A stretch of DNA of 64,000 bases from Thalassococcus profundi (GCF_003344785.1 NZ_QPMK01000008.1:13440-77439); one strand, 5' to 3'. Counted from the stretch's first letter, positions 26,741 through 35,621 are shown. Translations and numbers: made by a program. Notes: generated by a model not told the origin, from the letters alone.

Positions 26741-28540
26741 TCACGCCAGGTGATGAACCTCTTGCAGGCCGTAGACGGGGGTGTCGATGCCCTCCATCCG
26801 GGCCTTCAGTTGCAAGGCAAGATACAGCGAGTAGTGGCGTGACTGGTGCAGGTTGCCGCCGTGAAACCACAGGTTCTGCTGCTGCGTCGGTTTCCACATG
26901 TTGCGCTGCTCGCCCTCCCAAGGGCCGGGATCCTTGGTCGTGTCGGAGCCGAGCCCCCAGACCTTCCCGACCTTGTTGGCGACCTCCTGGCTGATCAGGT
27001 CGGCCGCCCAGCCGTTCATCGAGCCGTAACCGGTTGCCATCACGACCAGATCGGCGTCGAGACGGGTGCCGTCGGACAGCACCACACCGGTTTCGTCGAA
27101 GCGCTCCACCTGGCCTTTGACCAGTTTGACCTCACCGTCGATGATCAGCTGGCTGGCGCCGACGTCGATGTAATAGCCCGAGCCGCGGCGCAGATATTTC
27201 ATGAAAAGACCCGAGCCGTCGTCGCCCCAGTCAAGGTCAAACCCGGCCTTCTCGAGCCCCGCATAGAAGTCGGCATCGCGTTCGCGCATCTGGTCGTAGA
27301 GCGGGATCTGGAATTCATGCATGATCCGGTAGGGCAGCGACGCGAAGATCATGTCGGCCTTTTCGGTCGTCACGCCATTGGCAACGGCCTCTTCCGAATA
27401 GAGCGCGCCGAGGCCGATATCCATCAGCGTGTCGGAGCGCACGATATGGGTGCTGCTGCGCTGCACCATCGTCACATCGGCATCCGCCTCCCAGAGCGCG
27501 GCGCAGATGTCGTGCGCGGAGTTGTTCGACCCGACGACGACCACCTTCTTGCCTGTCCAGGCGTCCGGCCCCTCGTGTTGGGAACTGTGCTGGATGGTGC
27601 CCTTGAAGCTGTCCATGCCCGGGAACTCCGGCATGTTCGGCTTGCCCGACATTCCGGTCGCCAGCACGAGTTGCGTGGGCTTCAGCGTGACCTCTTCGCC
27701 GTCCCGGTTCACCTTGACGGTCCAGGTGCCGGCGGCTTCGTCGAACGCCGCGCTCTGCACCTCGGACCGCGTCCAGTAGTTCAGCTCCATGACCCTGGTG
27801 TACATCTCGAGCCAGTCACCGATCTTGTCTTTGGGCGTGAAGACCGGCCAGTTCTCGGGGAACTTGATGTAGGGCAGGTGGTCATACCAGATCGGGTCAT
27901 GCAGGCAGAGCGACTTGTAGCGCGACCGCCACTGGTCGCCGGGCCTGTCGTGCTTGTCCAGGACGATGGTCGGCACGCCCAACTGGCGCAGCCGCGCGCC
28001 CAGGGCGATGCCACCCTGTCCGCCGCCCACGATCACCGTGTATGGCTGCTCGGTATAGCCGAGCTCGGCTGCTTCGGTTTCGCGCTGTTCCTTCCAGGAT
28101 CTCCGGTTCTTGGCCGCGCCGTGTTCGGCGCCCATGGGGCGCCGTTCGCCCTTGTTTTCCTCGAAGCCCTTCAATTCCTGAAGCGCGGTCAGAAGCGTCC
28201 AGATCCGACCGTCCCTGAGGCGCATCAGCCCCCAGCCTCTGCCGGTCGCGGTTTCAAAGGTGATCCATGCGGTGATCACGCCGCCATCTTCGGCCGGCAT
28301 CTCGCCATTCTGCATGGCGAAATCGCGCGGTTTGGTATGCTTCAACTGCGCCGTCAGCATATCCCGAACGCCGGACGGCCCTTCAACCGTCTTCAAATTC
28401 CATGTGACGGCGATCAGGTCGCGCCAGTAGCTGTCCGCGGCGAACAGGTCTCCCGCCGCCTGGGCATCGCCGGCCTCGAGGGCGGCATTGAAACGGTCGA
28501 GGGTCTCCTGAACCTCTGTCGTGACTGTCGAATCGAGCAT
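26741..28540 (-). CDS. Flavin-containing monooxygenase with N-terminal NTF2-like domain
   Basis: 599 residues. Residues ~6-122 are NTF2-like (TLDRFNAALEAGDAQAAGDL, WITFETATGRGWGLMRLRDG). The monooxygenase follows: FAD motif VIVGGGQGGIALGARL (~169-184), a Baeyer-Villiger/FMO-like fingerprint FKGTIQHSSQH (312-322; the final Trp/Tyr is His here), NADPH motif VVVVGSNNSAHDIC (333-346), and a late ATG motif (DLVVMATGYGSMNG). It probably oxygenates a ketone or heteroatom using NADPH and O2. It is the first gene of the operon under the AcoR-like regulator, with a nested dyad 105-126 bases upstream. Confidence 0.85.
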   Translation of the reverse strand: MLDSTVTTEVQETLDRFNAALEAGDAQAAGDLFAADSYWRDLIAVTWNLKTVEGPSGVRDMLTAQLKHTKPRDFAMQNGEMPAEDGGVITAWITFETATGRGWGLMRLRDGRIWTLLTALQELKGFEENKGERRPMGAEHGAAKNRRSWKEQRETEAAELGYTEQPYTVIVGGGQGGIALGARLRQLGVPTIVLDKHDRPGDQWRSRYKSLCLHDPIWYDHLPYIKFPENWPVFTPKDKIGDWLEMYTRVMELNYWTRSEVQSAAFDEAAGTWTVKVNRDGEEVTLKPTQLVLATGMSGKPNMPEFPGMDSFKGTIQHSSQHEGPDAWTGKKVVVVGSNNSAHDICAALWEADADVTMVQRSSTHIVRSDTLMDIGLGALYSEEAVANGVTTEKADMIFASLPYRIMHEFQIPLYDQMRERDADFYAGLEKAGFDLDWGDDGSGLFMKYLRRGSGYYIDVGASQLIIDGEVKLVKGQVERFDETGVVLSDGTRLDADLVVMATGYGSMNGWAADLISQEVANKVGKVWGLGSDTTKDPGPWEGEQRNMWKPTQQQNLWFHGGNLHQSRHYSLYLALQLKARMEGIDTPVYGLQEVHHLA

Positions 28541-28644
28541 TGCGTATCCTCCTCATCCACAATGTGATGGCAGGAGACTGGCGGCAGGACCGACGGTCCG
28601 ACCACGAAATTCGAGTCGATTTCACGCAGAACATGGATGCGGCA

Positions 28645-28666
28645 TTGCAGCATGTTGCACATGCAA
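28645..28666. promoter_or_regulatory. Nested dyad upstream of the monooxygenase operon
   Basis: Between the AcoR-like gene and the monooxygenase start lies an outer pair TTGCA (28645-28649) / TGCAA (28662-28666) enclosing a perfect GCATG-TTGCA-CATGC (28650-28664) overlap. This is a likely regulator-binding site, the natural candidate being the AcoR-like protein. Confidence 0.5.
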
Positions 28667-28680
28667 CGCCGCGCAACCGC

Positions 28681-30429
28681 TCAATCCGGGGGGCGCAACC
28701 CGTCCTTGCGGATGCGGCGCAGGATTGTCGACCGGTTGACCCCGAGGCGACGTGCCGCCCGGGCCATATTCCAGTTGCAGGCGTCCAGAACGGCCTCCAG
28801 ATCCTGTTCGGGCGCGCGGGTTTTCGGGGCGGCGGGCAGGTCCGGCGAGTCGATCACCGTCGTCTCTGCCAGGGCGCAGGCCACATCCAGAACGTTGCCA
28901 AGCTCGCGCAGATTTCCTGGCCAATCGCGGGCGATCAGCTCGGCCCGCGCTGAGGGCGTCAACCGCATCTCTCCGCCGCGGCGGCGGCGCAGCAGACGGT
29001 CGATCAGCCACCCCAGATCCTGACGTTCGCGCAGCGGCGGCACATCCAGAACCGCGCCCGACATGCGGAAATAAAGCGCCGGTGGCAGGATTTTCCGTGC
29101 CATGAGTTCAGCCGGTGCGAGACCCGTGGTGGCAATCGGCCGCATGTCGGGAAGCGCATCCAGAAGCCCTGCCACAACGCGCGCCACATCCTCCGGCATC
29201 TCTTCGATCCGGCGAAACAGCACCGTACCGGGTCCGGCTTCCCCGGACAGCGCCACGCGCAGCATGTCCGCGCTGGAGCCGGCGCAGTGCAGTTCCACGA
29301 AACGGCCGCGGCGGGACGCCATGTGTATGGCCCGTGCCAGCTTGGTCTTGCCGCTGCCGCTTTCTCCGCTGATCAGCAGCGGCACCTGTGTCGGGGCCAG
29401 ACGTTCCGCCTGTGTCAGAACGCGCTGCATTCCGGGATCGCTGTCTGCCAGCGTCGCTCGAAACCCGCTGGATGTCCTCTTTTCGCCGGATATCTTCCCC
29501 GTAGCCGCCCGACGAGGCGCCTGTGGCGCGATCGCGTGTCCGAAGACCGCGCCCCCGTCCGACAGGCTGATGACGCGGTCTTCGGTGGGCCGGTCCCGCA
29601 TAAGGTCGGGAAGATCGTCGACGCCCACGCCCAGAAGGCTCTCGATCGGTTCGCCGATCAGGCTCTTTCCTCGGGTCAGCATCCGCTTCGCCGCATGTGT
29701 AGCGCCAATGACCCGGCCCGATCCGTCAAGCGACACGGCGGCTTCGGGGTCGACGTCGAGGAATTCCGGGCTCGAAGAGAAGCGCAGGACCCATTCGCGG
29801 CGGCTGGCCGCCATGAGGTTCGCCATCTCTACCCGCCGTGCCGCCGCCGTCACCAGCGACATCGCAAGATTCTGGCTGCTTTTCGGTGCCGGCGAGCGCA
29901 GAAGGGAAATGTCCAGCACCGCCGCCAGCTGCCCGAGGCTGTCGTAGATCGGGGCCGCCGTGCAGGACAGGCCGGTATGCGCGTTGCCGAAATGATCGCC
30001 CTGGTGCACCGTCACCGGCTCTCCGGTGACGATGCAGGCCCCGACACCGCAGGTTCCGGCGAGATCCTCCGCCCAGTTCGAGCCGAGGTAAAGCCCGGCG
30101 GTCCGCAGGTCGTCGACAAAGAGATCGTCTCCGAAAAAGTCGACGCACACGCCTTTGGCATCCGTCAGCAACAGCACGTAGTTCTGGCCCGCCACCTGCC
30201 GGAACAGGCTGTGCAGGCTGGACCGTGCCGCACCGATCATCCAATCGGCCTGATCCCGGTGAATGCGAAATTCGGTGTCCGAAACGATATGGGCCGGATC
30301 GCTGCGCATGGGGTCCATGCCGTAAAGCTCGACACATCGCCGCCACGACGCTTCGACATAGCTGTCGCGACCGGATGCATGGCCGTCCAGAACCTGTGCG
30401 ATTTCCTCGAAGTGATGTCTCTCGACCAT
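28681..30429 (-). CDS. AcoR-like GAF/AAA+/Fis regulator lacking the sigma54-contact loop
   Basis: 582 residues from ATG 30429, chosen for a strong AGGAGG 8 bases upstream. Residues ~60-175 are a GAF sensor (GTCGVGACIVTGEPVTVHQG, HTGLSCTAAPIYDSLGQLA), ~225-300 PAS-like, ~330-535 AAA+, and ~545-580 a Fis-type helix-turn-helix (RAARRLGVNRSTILRRI). Walker A is intact (GESGSGKT, 355-362), but the GAFTGA loop is missing: CAGSSADMLRVALSGEAGPG leads directly to VLFRRIEEM, where Walker B Asp is replaced by Arg. WPGNLREL remains. It therefore probably regulates without sigma54, perhaps with sigma70. The 247 bases upstream to znuB contain no gene. Confidence 0.88.
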   Translation of the reverse strand: MVERHHFEEIAQVLDGHASGRDSYVEASWRRCVELYGMDPMRSDPAHIVSDTEFRIHRDQADWMIGAARSSLHSLFRQVAGQNYVLLLTDAKGVCVDFFGDDLFVDDLRTAGLYLGSNWAEDLAGTCGVGACIVTGEPVTVHQGDHFGNAHTGLSCTAAPIYDSLGQLAAVLDISLLRSPAPKSSQNLAMSLVTAAARRVEMANLMAASRREWVLRFSSSPEFLDVDPEAAVSLDGSGRVIGATHAAKRMLTRGKSLIGEPIESLLGVGVDDLPDLMRDRPTEDRVISLSDGGAVFGHAIAPQAPRRAATGKISGEKRTSSGFRATLADSDPGMQRVLTQAERLAPTQVPLLISGESGSGKTKLARAIHMASRRGRFVELHCAGSSADMLRVALSGEAGPGTVLFRRIEEMPEDVARVVAGLLDALPDMRPIATTGLAPAELMARKILPPALYFRMSGAVLDVPPLRERQDLGWLIDRLLRRRRGGEMRLTPSARAELIARDWPGNLRELGNVLDVACALAETTVIDSPDLPAAPKTRAPEQDLEAVLDACNWNMARAARRLGVNRSTILRRIRKDGLRPPD

Positions 30430-30676
30430 GAGTATCGCCTCCTGAAGCCGATCATACTCCAAAGCGGCGCTCGCCCGAGGGAAGACTTTGGTCTGAGGCA
30501 GCGGTGCCTGCACAGCGATTCAGGGAGAAAACCCCTTGGACGGCCTGTGCGGAGACGACCGCGACGGCCCGTTCGCGTCCATCGGCGAGCGGCGTCCTGG
30601 AAATGTGAGGCCGTTCATGCTGTCAGTCACGCAGGATCTGCGACGTGCCGCGCCTTCAGCCGGCATCGCACGGTCG

Positions 30677-31483
30677 CTAGCCTTTCTGACGCGGCATCCC
30701 GAACAGGCTGAACAGACTGGTGCCGACAAAGCACAAGGCCGCGACGCACACGATCGACGGACCGGCCGGCGTGTCCAGAACATAGGCCGCGCGGAGGCCG
30801 GCAACCGCGGATGCGCTGCCGATTGTCGCCGCGATCAAGGCCATGCTTTCGGGCGTGCGGGACAGGGGGCGCGCGGCGGCGGCGGGGATGATGAGCATTG
30901 CCGCGATCAGCAGGACACCCACGACCTTGATCGCCACGGCGACCGTGATGGCGAGCGAAAGCGTCAGCACCAATTGCTCGCGCTTCGGGTCGATGCCGCT
31001 GGCGTAGGCCAGTTCGTCGTTCAAGGTGGACGTCAGAAGCGCGGACCAGCGCCAGCCGATCAGCGCGACCACCAATGCCGCTCCGCACCAGATGACCGCA
31101 AGATCGCCACGCGACACCGACAGGATATCGCCGAAGAGATAGGCCATCAGATCAATCCGGATACCCGACAGGAACGACACGGCCACAAGGCCGAAGGCCA
31201 GCGCCGAATGTGCCAGCACACCAAGAAGCGTGTCCATGGCATAGCCGCGCCCGCTCAGCCCCGAGACGGTCAGGGCCATGACAAGCGCCACGGCGATCGC
31301 GCCGGGGAAGATGGACATGTCGAGGGCAAGCGACAGCGCGACGCCAAGGATCGCGGCATGGGCCGTGGCGTCGCCGAAATACGCCATGCGCCGCCAGACG
31401 ACGAAACTGCCAAGCGGGGCGGCTGCGACCGCGACGCCGATACCCGCAAGGGTGGCGCGTGTCATGAAATCGTCGAGCATCAT
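30677..31483 (-). CDS. znuB: Zinc ABC transporter permease
   Basis: 268 residues; ATG 31483 gives an ATGA overlap with znuC. It is an ABC-3 family permease: LAGIGVAVAAAPLGSFVVWR, MAYFGDATAHAAILGVALSL, AYLFGDILSVSRGDLAVIW, and IKVVGVLLIAAMLIIPAAAA with the PAAAA motif of ZnuB/TroC proteins. About eight membrane segments are visible. With ZnuA and ZnuC it imports zinc across the inner membrane. It closes the minus-strand zur-znuC-znuB operon. Confidence 0.94.
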   Translation of the reverse strand: MMLDDFMTRATLAGIGVAVAAAPLGSFVVWRRMAYFGDATAHAAILGVALSLALDMSIFPGAIAVALVMALTVSGLSGRGYAMDTLLGVLAHSALAFGLVAVSFLSGIRIDLMAYLFGDILSVSRGDLAVIWCGAALVVALIGWRWSALLTSTLNDELAYASGIDPKREQLVLTLSLAITVAVAIKVVGVLLIAAMLIIPAAAARPLSRTPESMALIAATIGSASAVAGLRAAYVLDTPAGPSIVCVAALCFVGTSLFSLFGMPRQKG

Positions 31484-32250
31484 TCGGCCGCCTTGGTCTG
31501 GTCGCGGGGGGCGGAGTGATCGGTCCCGCATGCGCCGTCATGATCGTGCCTGTGGTCGTGATCATGCCGGTAGAGCGCCAGCGCGCCGCCGGTGCCGGTT
31601 CCGAAGAGGGCTTGATACTCGGGCGCGGAGGAGACGTGCTCGGGCGTGCCGTGACAGCACACATGGCCATTGAGACAGATCACCCGGTCGGAAGCCGCCA
31701 TGACGACGTGCAATTCGTGGCTGATCATCAGCACGGCACAGCCGGTGTCGCGGCGCACGTCGTCGATCAGGCGGTAGAACGCGGCAGAGCCGGGCTGGTC
31801 AAGTCCCGCCGTCGGCTCATCCAACAGCAGGAGCCGGGGTTTGGCGACCAGGGCGCGCGCCAGCAGCACCCGCTGAAGCTGTCCGCCGGACAGCTGCGAC
31901 ATCTGACGCTTGGCAAGCTCCGGAACGCCCGCGCGGGCCAGCGCGGATTTCTTGTCCGCGCGACTGGCGCCCCCCGGCAACGCCAGGAACCGTTCGACGG
32001 TGATCGGAAGCGTGGGGTCGATATGAAGCCTTTGCGGCACGTAGCCCAGTACCAGGCCGGGCGCCGTTCCGATCCGGCCGGCGGTGGCCGATGCCGCCCC
32101 GACGATCGCGCGCAAAAGCGTGGTCTTGCCCGATCCGTTCGGGCCGACAATGGTGACGACCTCACCGGGGTCCACGGTCAGGCTGACATCGCGCAGGACT
32201 TCGGTCGCGCCGTAGGAAACGCTCAGATGTTCGACGTTCAAAAGGCTCAT
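31480..32250 (-). CDS. znuC: Zinc ABC transporter ATPase with His-rich tail
   Basis: 256 residues from ATG 32250, overlapping the zur stop by 4 bases. Walker A GPNGSGKTT (36-44), signature LSGGQ (120-124), Walker B LLLLDEPTAGLD (140-151) and switch His in MISHELHVV (~178) are all canonical. The C-terminus (229-245) is a His/Asp cluster, RHDHDHRHDHDGACGTDH, which may bind zinc and could give feedback inhibition of import. Such His tails are seen in some ZnuC proteins. It couples ATP hydrolysis to ZnuB. Confidence 0.95.
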   Translation of the reverse strand: MSLLNVEHLSVSYGATEVLRDVSLTVDPGEVVTIVGPNGSGKTTLLRAIVGAASATAGRIGTAPGLVLGYVPQRLHIDPTLPITVERFLALPGGASRADKKSALARAGVPELAKRQMSQLSGGQLQRVLLARALVAKPRLLLLDEPTAGLDQPGSAAFYRLIDDVRRDTGCAVLMISHELHVVMAASDRVICLNGHVCCHGTPEHVSSAPEYQALFGTGTGGALALYRHDHDHRHDHDGACGTDHSAPRDQTKAAE

Positions 32251-32777
32251 GTGTCGGAGGTGTCCGCGCAGGAGGGGCAGATGCCGAGCGCCTCGACCAC
32301 GGTGCGTTCGATCTTGAACCCGGTGGCGCGGGCCGCTTCGCCAAGCGTGCCGCGGGCCGGGGCCGAATGCGCCTCGGCGACCGCGTCGCACTTGCGGCAG
32401 ATCAGGAACGCGGGGGAATGACTCGCACCCGGATGCGCGCAGGCGATGAAGGCGTTGAGCCGCTCGATCTTGTGCACGAACCCGTGCTCGACAAGGAAAT
32501 CCAGCGCCCGGTAGGCCACGGGCGGCTGAGCGCCGAACCCGGCATCGCGCAGAAGGTCCAGCAACTCGTACGCGCCCAGCGCGCGATGCTCGCGCAACAG
32601 GATCTCGAGCGCGGTGCGCCGCACAGGCGTGAAGCGCAGGCTGGACGCGGCGCAATGGGCCTCTGCCTCGGCGATCGCCGTGTGGACGCATTGATCGTGA
32701 TCATGCGCGTCAAAGCCGATAGGTCCAGGCGCCGCCCGTACCGCTTCCGGCTTTTCCAGATGTCCACGACTTGTCAT
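32247..32777 (-). CDS. zur: Zinc uptake regulator Zur (Fur family)
   Basis: 176 residues. The winged helix lies at ~45-105 (LRFTPVRRTALEILLREHRA, VAYRALDFLVEHGFVHKIE), and the structural zinc site has two CxxC pairs at 127/130 (LICRKCDAV) and 167/170 (ICPSCADT). An N-terminal HDHDQCVH stretch (25-32) is an additional metal-binding candidate. With zinc bound, Zur represses its targets. It is the first gene of zur-znuC-znuB; one Zur-box-like site overlaps its own start codon and another precedes znuA, so it is probably autoregulated. Confidence 0.94.
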   Translation of the reverse strand: MTSRGHLEKPEAVRAAPGPIGFDAHDHDQCVHTAIAEAEAHCAASSLRFTPVRRTALEILLREHRALGAYELLDLLRDAGFGAQPPVAYRALDFLVEHGFVHKIERLNAFIACAHPGASHSPAFLICRKCDAVAEAHSAPARGTLGEAARATGFKIERTVVEALGICPSCADTSDT

Positions 32778-32790
32778 GTTATCTCATTTC
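32773..32790. promoter_or_regulatory. Zur box 1 (zur start)
   Basis: GTCATGTTATCTCATTTC fits the alphaproteobacterial Zur palindrome GNNATGTTATAACATNNC, as I remember it, with two mismatches in the centre-right. It overlaps the zur start codon. Confidence 0.65.
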
Positions 32791-32803
32791 CTGTATTCGA
32801 CTC

Positions 32804-32821
32804 GCAATGTTATACAATCAC
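32804..32821. promoter_or_regulatory. Zur box 2 (znuA side)
   Basis: GCAATGTTATACAATCAC matches the same palindrome with two mismatches, 13 bases before the znuA start. The two boxes are 31 bases apart centre to centre, about three helical turns. Confidence 0.65.
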
Positions 32822-32833
32822 GTGGAAGCGTCG

Positions 32834-33913
32834 ATGTCCAGATACCTGATCCCTCTCTCCCTGACCACGTCGATCCTGGCCGGGGCCGCCGTGGCCGATG
32901 CCCCCAACGTCGCCGTCGATATCGCGCCGGTGCATTCGCTGGTCGCGCGCGTGATGGAGGGTGTGGGCACACCGGCGCTGATCGTGCAGCAGGGCGCCTC
33001 ACCGCACGAATACAGCTTGCGCCCGTCCGAGGCACGGGCCCTGCAGGACGCCGACCTGGTATTCTGGATGGGCGAGGATCTGACGCCATGGATGGAAGAC
33101 TCCCTCGAAACGTTGGCACCCGAAGCCGAGGTCACCTCGCTTCTGGATTCGGAGGGCACCGTCCTGCTGGACTTCCGGGAGGATGCGCTTTTCGCGCCGC
33201 ATTCCCACGGTGACAAGGCACCCGGCGAAGAGGGGGATCACGATCACGCAGAGCACGCCGAGGGCGGAGACGACGATCATGCGCACGAAGAGCATTCGGA
33301 TGACGAGGCGCATGACAACGAAGACCATGCCAACGGAGACGATCACGACCACGGAGACCATGCCGAGTCGCATGAGGACGATCACGACCATGCCCAAGGG
33401 GACCACGACCCCCATGCCTGGCTGTCCCCCGAAAACGCCATGACCTGGTACAATGTGATCGCGTCGCAACTGTCTGCCGCGGATCCCGACAATGCCGGAG
33501 CGTACTTTGCCAATGCCGCAGCGGCCCGCGAAGAGGTCGCGGCGGTGTCGGCAGAGGTGGCTGCGACCCTGGACCCGGTTCGGGACAGCCGGTTCATCGT
33601 GTTCCACGATGCCTACCAGTATTTCGAGACGGCCTTCGATTTCCCCGCCTCGGGCGCCATCTCGATCAGCGACGCCTCCGACCCCAGCCCGGCGCGCATC
33701 GCGGAAATCCAGGGTCGCATCGCCGACGAAGGCGTCTCGTGCGTGCTGTCGGAACCGCAGTTCAATCCCAGGGTCGTTGCAACCGTGATGGACGGCGCGG
33801 AGGCCAGGACATCGGTGCTAGATCCGCTTGGATCCGATCTCGAACCGGGGGCGGGACTTTACCCGCAACTCTTGCGCAACCTCGCCACCTCGCTTGCCGA
33901 CTGCCTGGCGTGA
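32834..33913 (+). CDS. znuA: Zinc ABC transporter periplasmic binding protein
   Basis: 359 residues from ATG 32834 with a signal peptide (~1-21). Zinc ligands of the cluster A-I fold are visible: His34 region (IAPVHSLVARVMEGVG), His58 in GASPHEYSLRPS, His194 in DPHAWLSPENA, and the C-lobe FHDAYQYFE. Residues ~123-194 form a long His/Asp/Glu-rich loop, much longer than in E. coli ZnuA, that may collect zinc or sense saturation. Divergent from zur with two Zur boxes between them. It delivers Zn2+ to ZnuBC. Confidence 0.95.
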   Translation: MSRYLIPLSLTTSILAGAAVADAPNVAVDIAPVHSLVARVMEGVGTPALIVQQGASPHEYSLRPSEARALQDADLVFWMGEDLTPWMEDSLETLAPEAEVTSLLDSEGTVLLDFREDALFAPHSHGDKAPGEEGDHDHAEHAEGGDDDHAHEEHSDDEAHDNEDHANGDDHDHGDHAESHEDDHDHAQGDHDPHAWLSPENAMTWYNVIASQLSAADPDNAGAYFANAAAAREEVAAVSAEVAATLDPVRDSRFIVFHDAYQYFETAFDFPASGAISISDASDPSPARIAEIQGRIADEGVSCVLSEPQFNPRVVATVMDGAEARTSVLDPLGSDLEPGAGLYPQLLRNLATSLADCLA

Positions 33914-33961
33914 TCGCGGCGGAGCAGAGCTCACCTGTCGTTGAAGAAAGGTCTGATAACA

Positions 33962-34314
33962 GTGAGGCGCCGTTCGCATACGCTCTTGGTTTTTCTCTTC
34001 GGGTTGGCCGGGCACGCGGCGGCAAAGCCGCATGTCTTCGCGGTTTTGGAAGTGGAGTTTGACATCGACTCCACGCGCCTTTCCTCGCTACGCATCGGCT
34101 GGACATACGATGAAATCACGACCCTGGTCCTTTTCGACACCTTTGGCCTCGATGCGGATGAGCATGGCGCTTTGAAAAGCGATGTCTGGCCCGGCACGCG
34201 GCAGGCGAGGCGGAATGGCCGGACGGTTACGATGGCGACGTGTATTTCAAAGCCGACCAGCGACCGGTCGCGCTTGTCTGGCCGCTGCTGTATCTCGCGC
34301 TCCACTTGACATGA
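33962..34314 (+). pseudogene. Frameshifted and truncated DUF1007-family gene
   Basis: The frame from GTG 33962 encodes a signal peptide (MRRRSHTLLVFLFGLAGHAA) and the DUF1007 opening KPHVFAVLEVEFDID, LRIGWTYDEITTLVLFDTFG and LDADEHGAL. After about 34205 homology moves to another frame (from 34207), EWPDGYDGDVYFKADQRPVA, which then stops at 34312-34314. So one indel breaks the gene, and the C-terminal half of the ~200-residue family is missing. DUF1007 (COG3683) proteins are secreted and often near metal transporters. It lies between znuA and the COG0523 gene and may be a relic of this island. Confidence 0.72.
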
Positions 34315-34351
34315 TCCGCTTCCATGACGCGGCGGGTTGCACGCGCTAAAT

Positions 34352-34369
34352 GTAATAAAATAACATAAC
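34352..34369. promoter_or_regulatory. Zur box 3 (COG0523 operon)
   Basis: GTAATAAAATAACATAAC; on the other strand GTTATGTTATTTTATTAC keeps the ATGTTAT half and outer G/C of the Zur palindrome, with three mismatches. It is 31 bases before the COG0523 start, in an AT-rich patch unlike the surrounding DNA. Confidence 0.55.
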
Positions 34370-34400
34370 TTTGATTCTTTCGAGCAAAGGACCGCAAGCC

Positions 34401-35621
34401 ATGCCGATCATGACCGACACCCGCCTTCCCGTGACCGTGCTGTCCGGCTTTCTGGGCGCCGGAAAGACCACGCTTGTGAACCGCGTGCTGAACAACCGCG
34501 AAGGCCGCCGTGTCGCGGTCATCGTCAACGACCTGTCCGAAGTGAACATCGACGCCGACGTGGTGCGCGAAGGCACCAACCTCAGCCGGACCAATGTAAC
34601 ACTGGTGGAAATGTCGAACGGCTGCATCTGCTGCACACTGCGCGACGATCTGCTGGACGAAGTGCGCCGCCTCGCCGCCGAGGGTCGCTTTGATTACCTC
34701 CTCATCGAGTCGACGGGCATTTCGGAACCGCTCCCGGTCGCCGCGACCTTCGATTTCCGCGACGAACACGGCGACAGCCTGGCGGATGTCTCGCGGCTCG
34801 ACACGATGGTGACGGTCGTCGACGCGGTGAACCTGCTGGGGGATTATTCGTCCCATGATTTCCTGAGCGACCGGGGCGAGACGATGGGCGACGCGGACGA
34901 CCGCACACTGGTTCACCTGCTCACCGACCAGATCGAACTCGCCGACGTGGTGATCCTCAACAAGGTGACGGACGCAGGCCCCGAACGCACGGATGCCGCG
35001 CGTAAAATCATCCGCGCCCTGAATGCCGATGCAAGGATCGTCGAGACCGACCATTCCGACGTGCCGGCGAACGCCATCCTCGACACCGGGCTCTTCGATT
35101 ACGAAAAAGCGCACGAACACCCGATGTGGGCCAAGGAGCTTTACGGCTTTGCCGATCACACACCCGAGACCGAAGAGTACGGGGTCGCATCCTACGTCTA
35201 CCGAGCGCGTCTGCCGTTCATTCCCGAAAAAATCCTGAGCGTCCTGAACGGCGACATGCCCGGCGTGATCCGCGCAAAAGGGCATTTCTGGATCGCCACG
35301 CGCCCGGGCTGGGTGGCCGAGTTTTCGCTTGCCGGAGCGCTGTCCAGCGTCAAACCGCTGGGAACGTGGTGGGCCTCGGTTCCGAAAGACCGCTGGCCGG
35401 ATCACGACATCGCGCGCGCCTATATGCAGGCGCACTGGCAAGAGCCGTGGGGCGACCGGCGGCAAGAGATCGTCTTTATCGGCGCGGGCATCGACTGGCC
35501 TGCCCTGAAAGACCGTCTCGATGCCTGCCTTGTCCCGGCGACCGCGGCCTCCGGCCCCGACAGCCTGCCAGACTATGCCGATCCCTTTCCGGTCTGGCGG
35601 CACGAGGAGGAGGCCGCATGA
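34401..35621 (+). CDS. COG0523 GTPase, zinc metallochaperone (ZigA/YciC/ZNG1 type)
   Basis: 406 residues from ATG 34401 (AAAGGA 9-10 bases upstream; TTG 34371 would place the start on the Zur box flank). G1/Walker A is GFLGAGKTT (16-24), the metal-binding motif is CICC (75-78, in [13 protein letters not shown]), [11 protein letters not shown] follows at ~103, and NKVTD is the G4-like motif. The C-terminal CobW_C domain covers ~280-385. Proteins of this branch hand zinc to client enzymes during zinc starvation. The upstream Zur-like box and neighbouring DUF1826 gene support the zinc role over the cobalamin (CobW) or nitrile hydratase roles. Confidence 0.9.
   Translation: MPIMTDTRLPVTVLSGFLGAGKTTLVNRVLNNREGRRVAVIVNDLSEVNIDADVVREGTNLSRTNVTLVEMSNGCICCTLRDDLLDEVRRLAAEGRFDYLLIESTGISEPLPVAATFDFRDEHGDSLADVSRLDTMVTVVDAVNLLGDYSSHDFLSDRGETMGDADDRTLVHLLTDQIELADVVILNKVTDAGPERTDAARKIIRALNADARIVETDHSDVPANAILDTGLFDYEKAHEHPMWAKELYGFADHTPETEEYGVASYVYRARLPFIPEKILSVLNGDMPGVIRAKGHFWIATRPGWVAEFSLAGALSSVKPLGTWWASVPKDRWPDHDIARAYMQAHWQEPWGDRRQEIVFIGAGIDWPALKDRLDACLVPATAASGPDSLPDYADPFPVWRHEEEAA

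Noticed and set aside
33225-33420. Repetitive GAYCAY-type sequence suggesting a tandem repeat or array
   Set aside because: It is the His/Asp/Glu-rich loop of ZnuA: coding, in frame, not a non-coding array.
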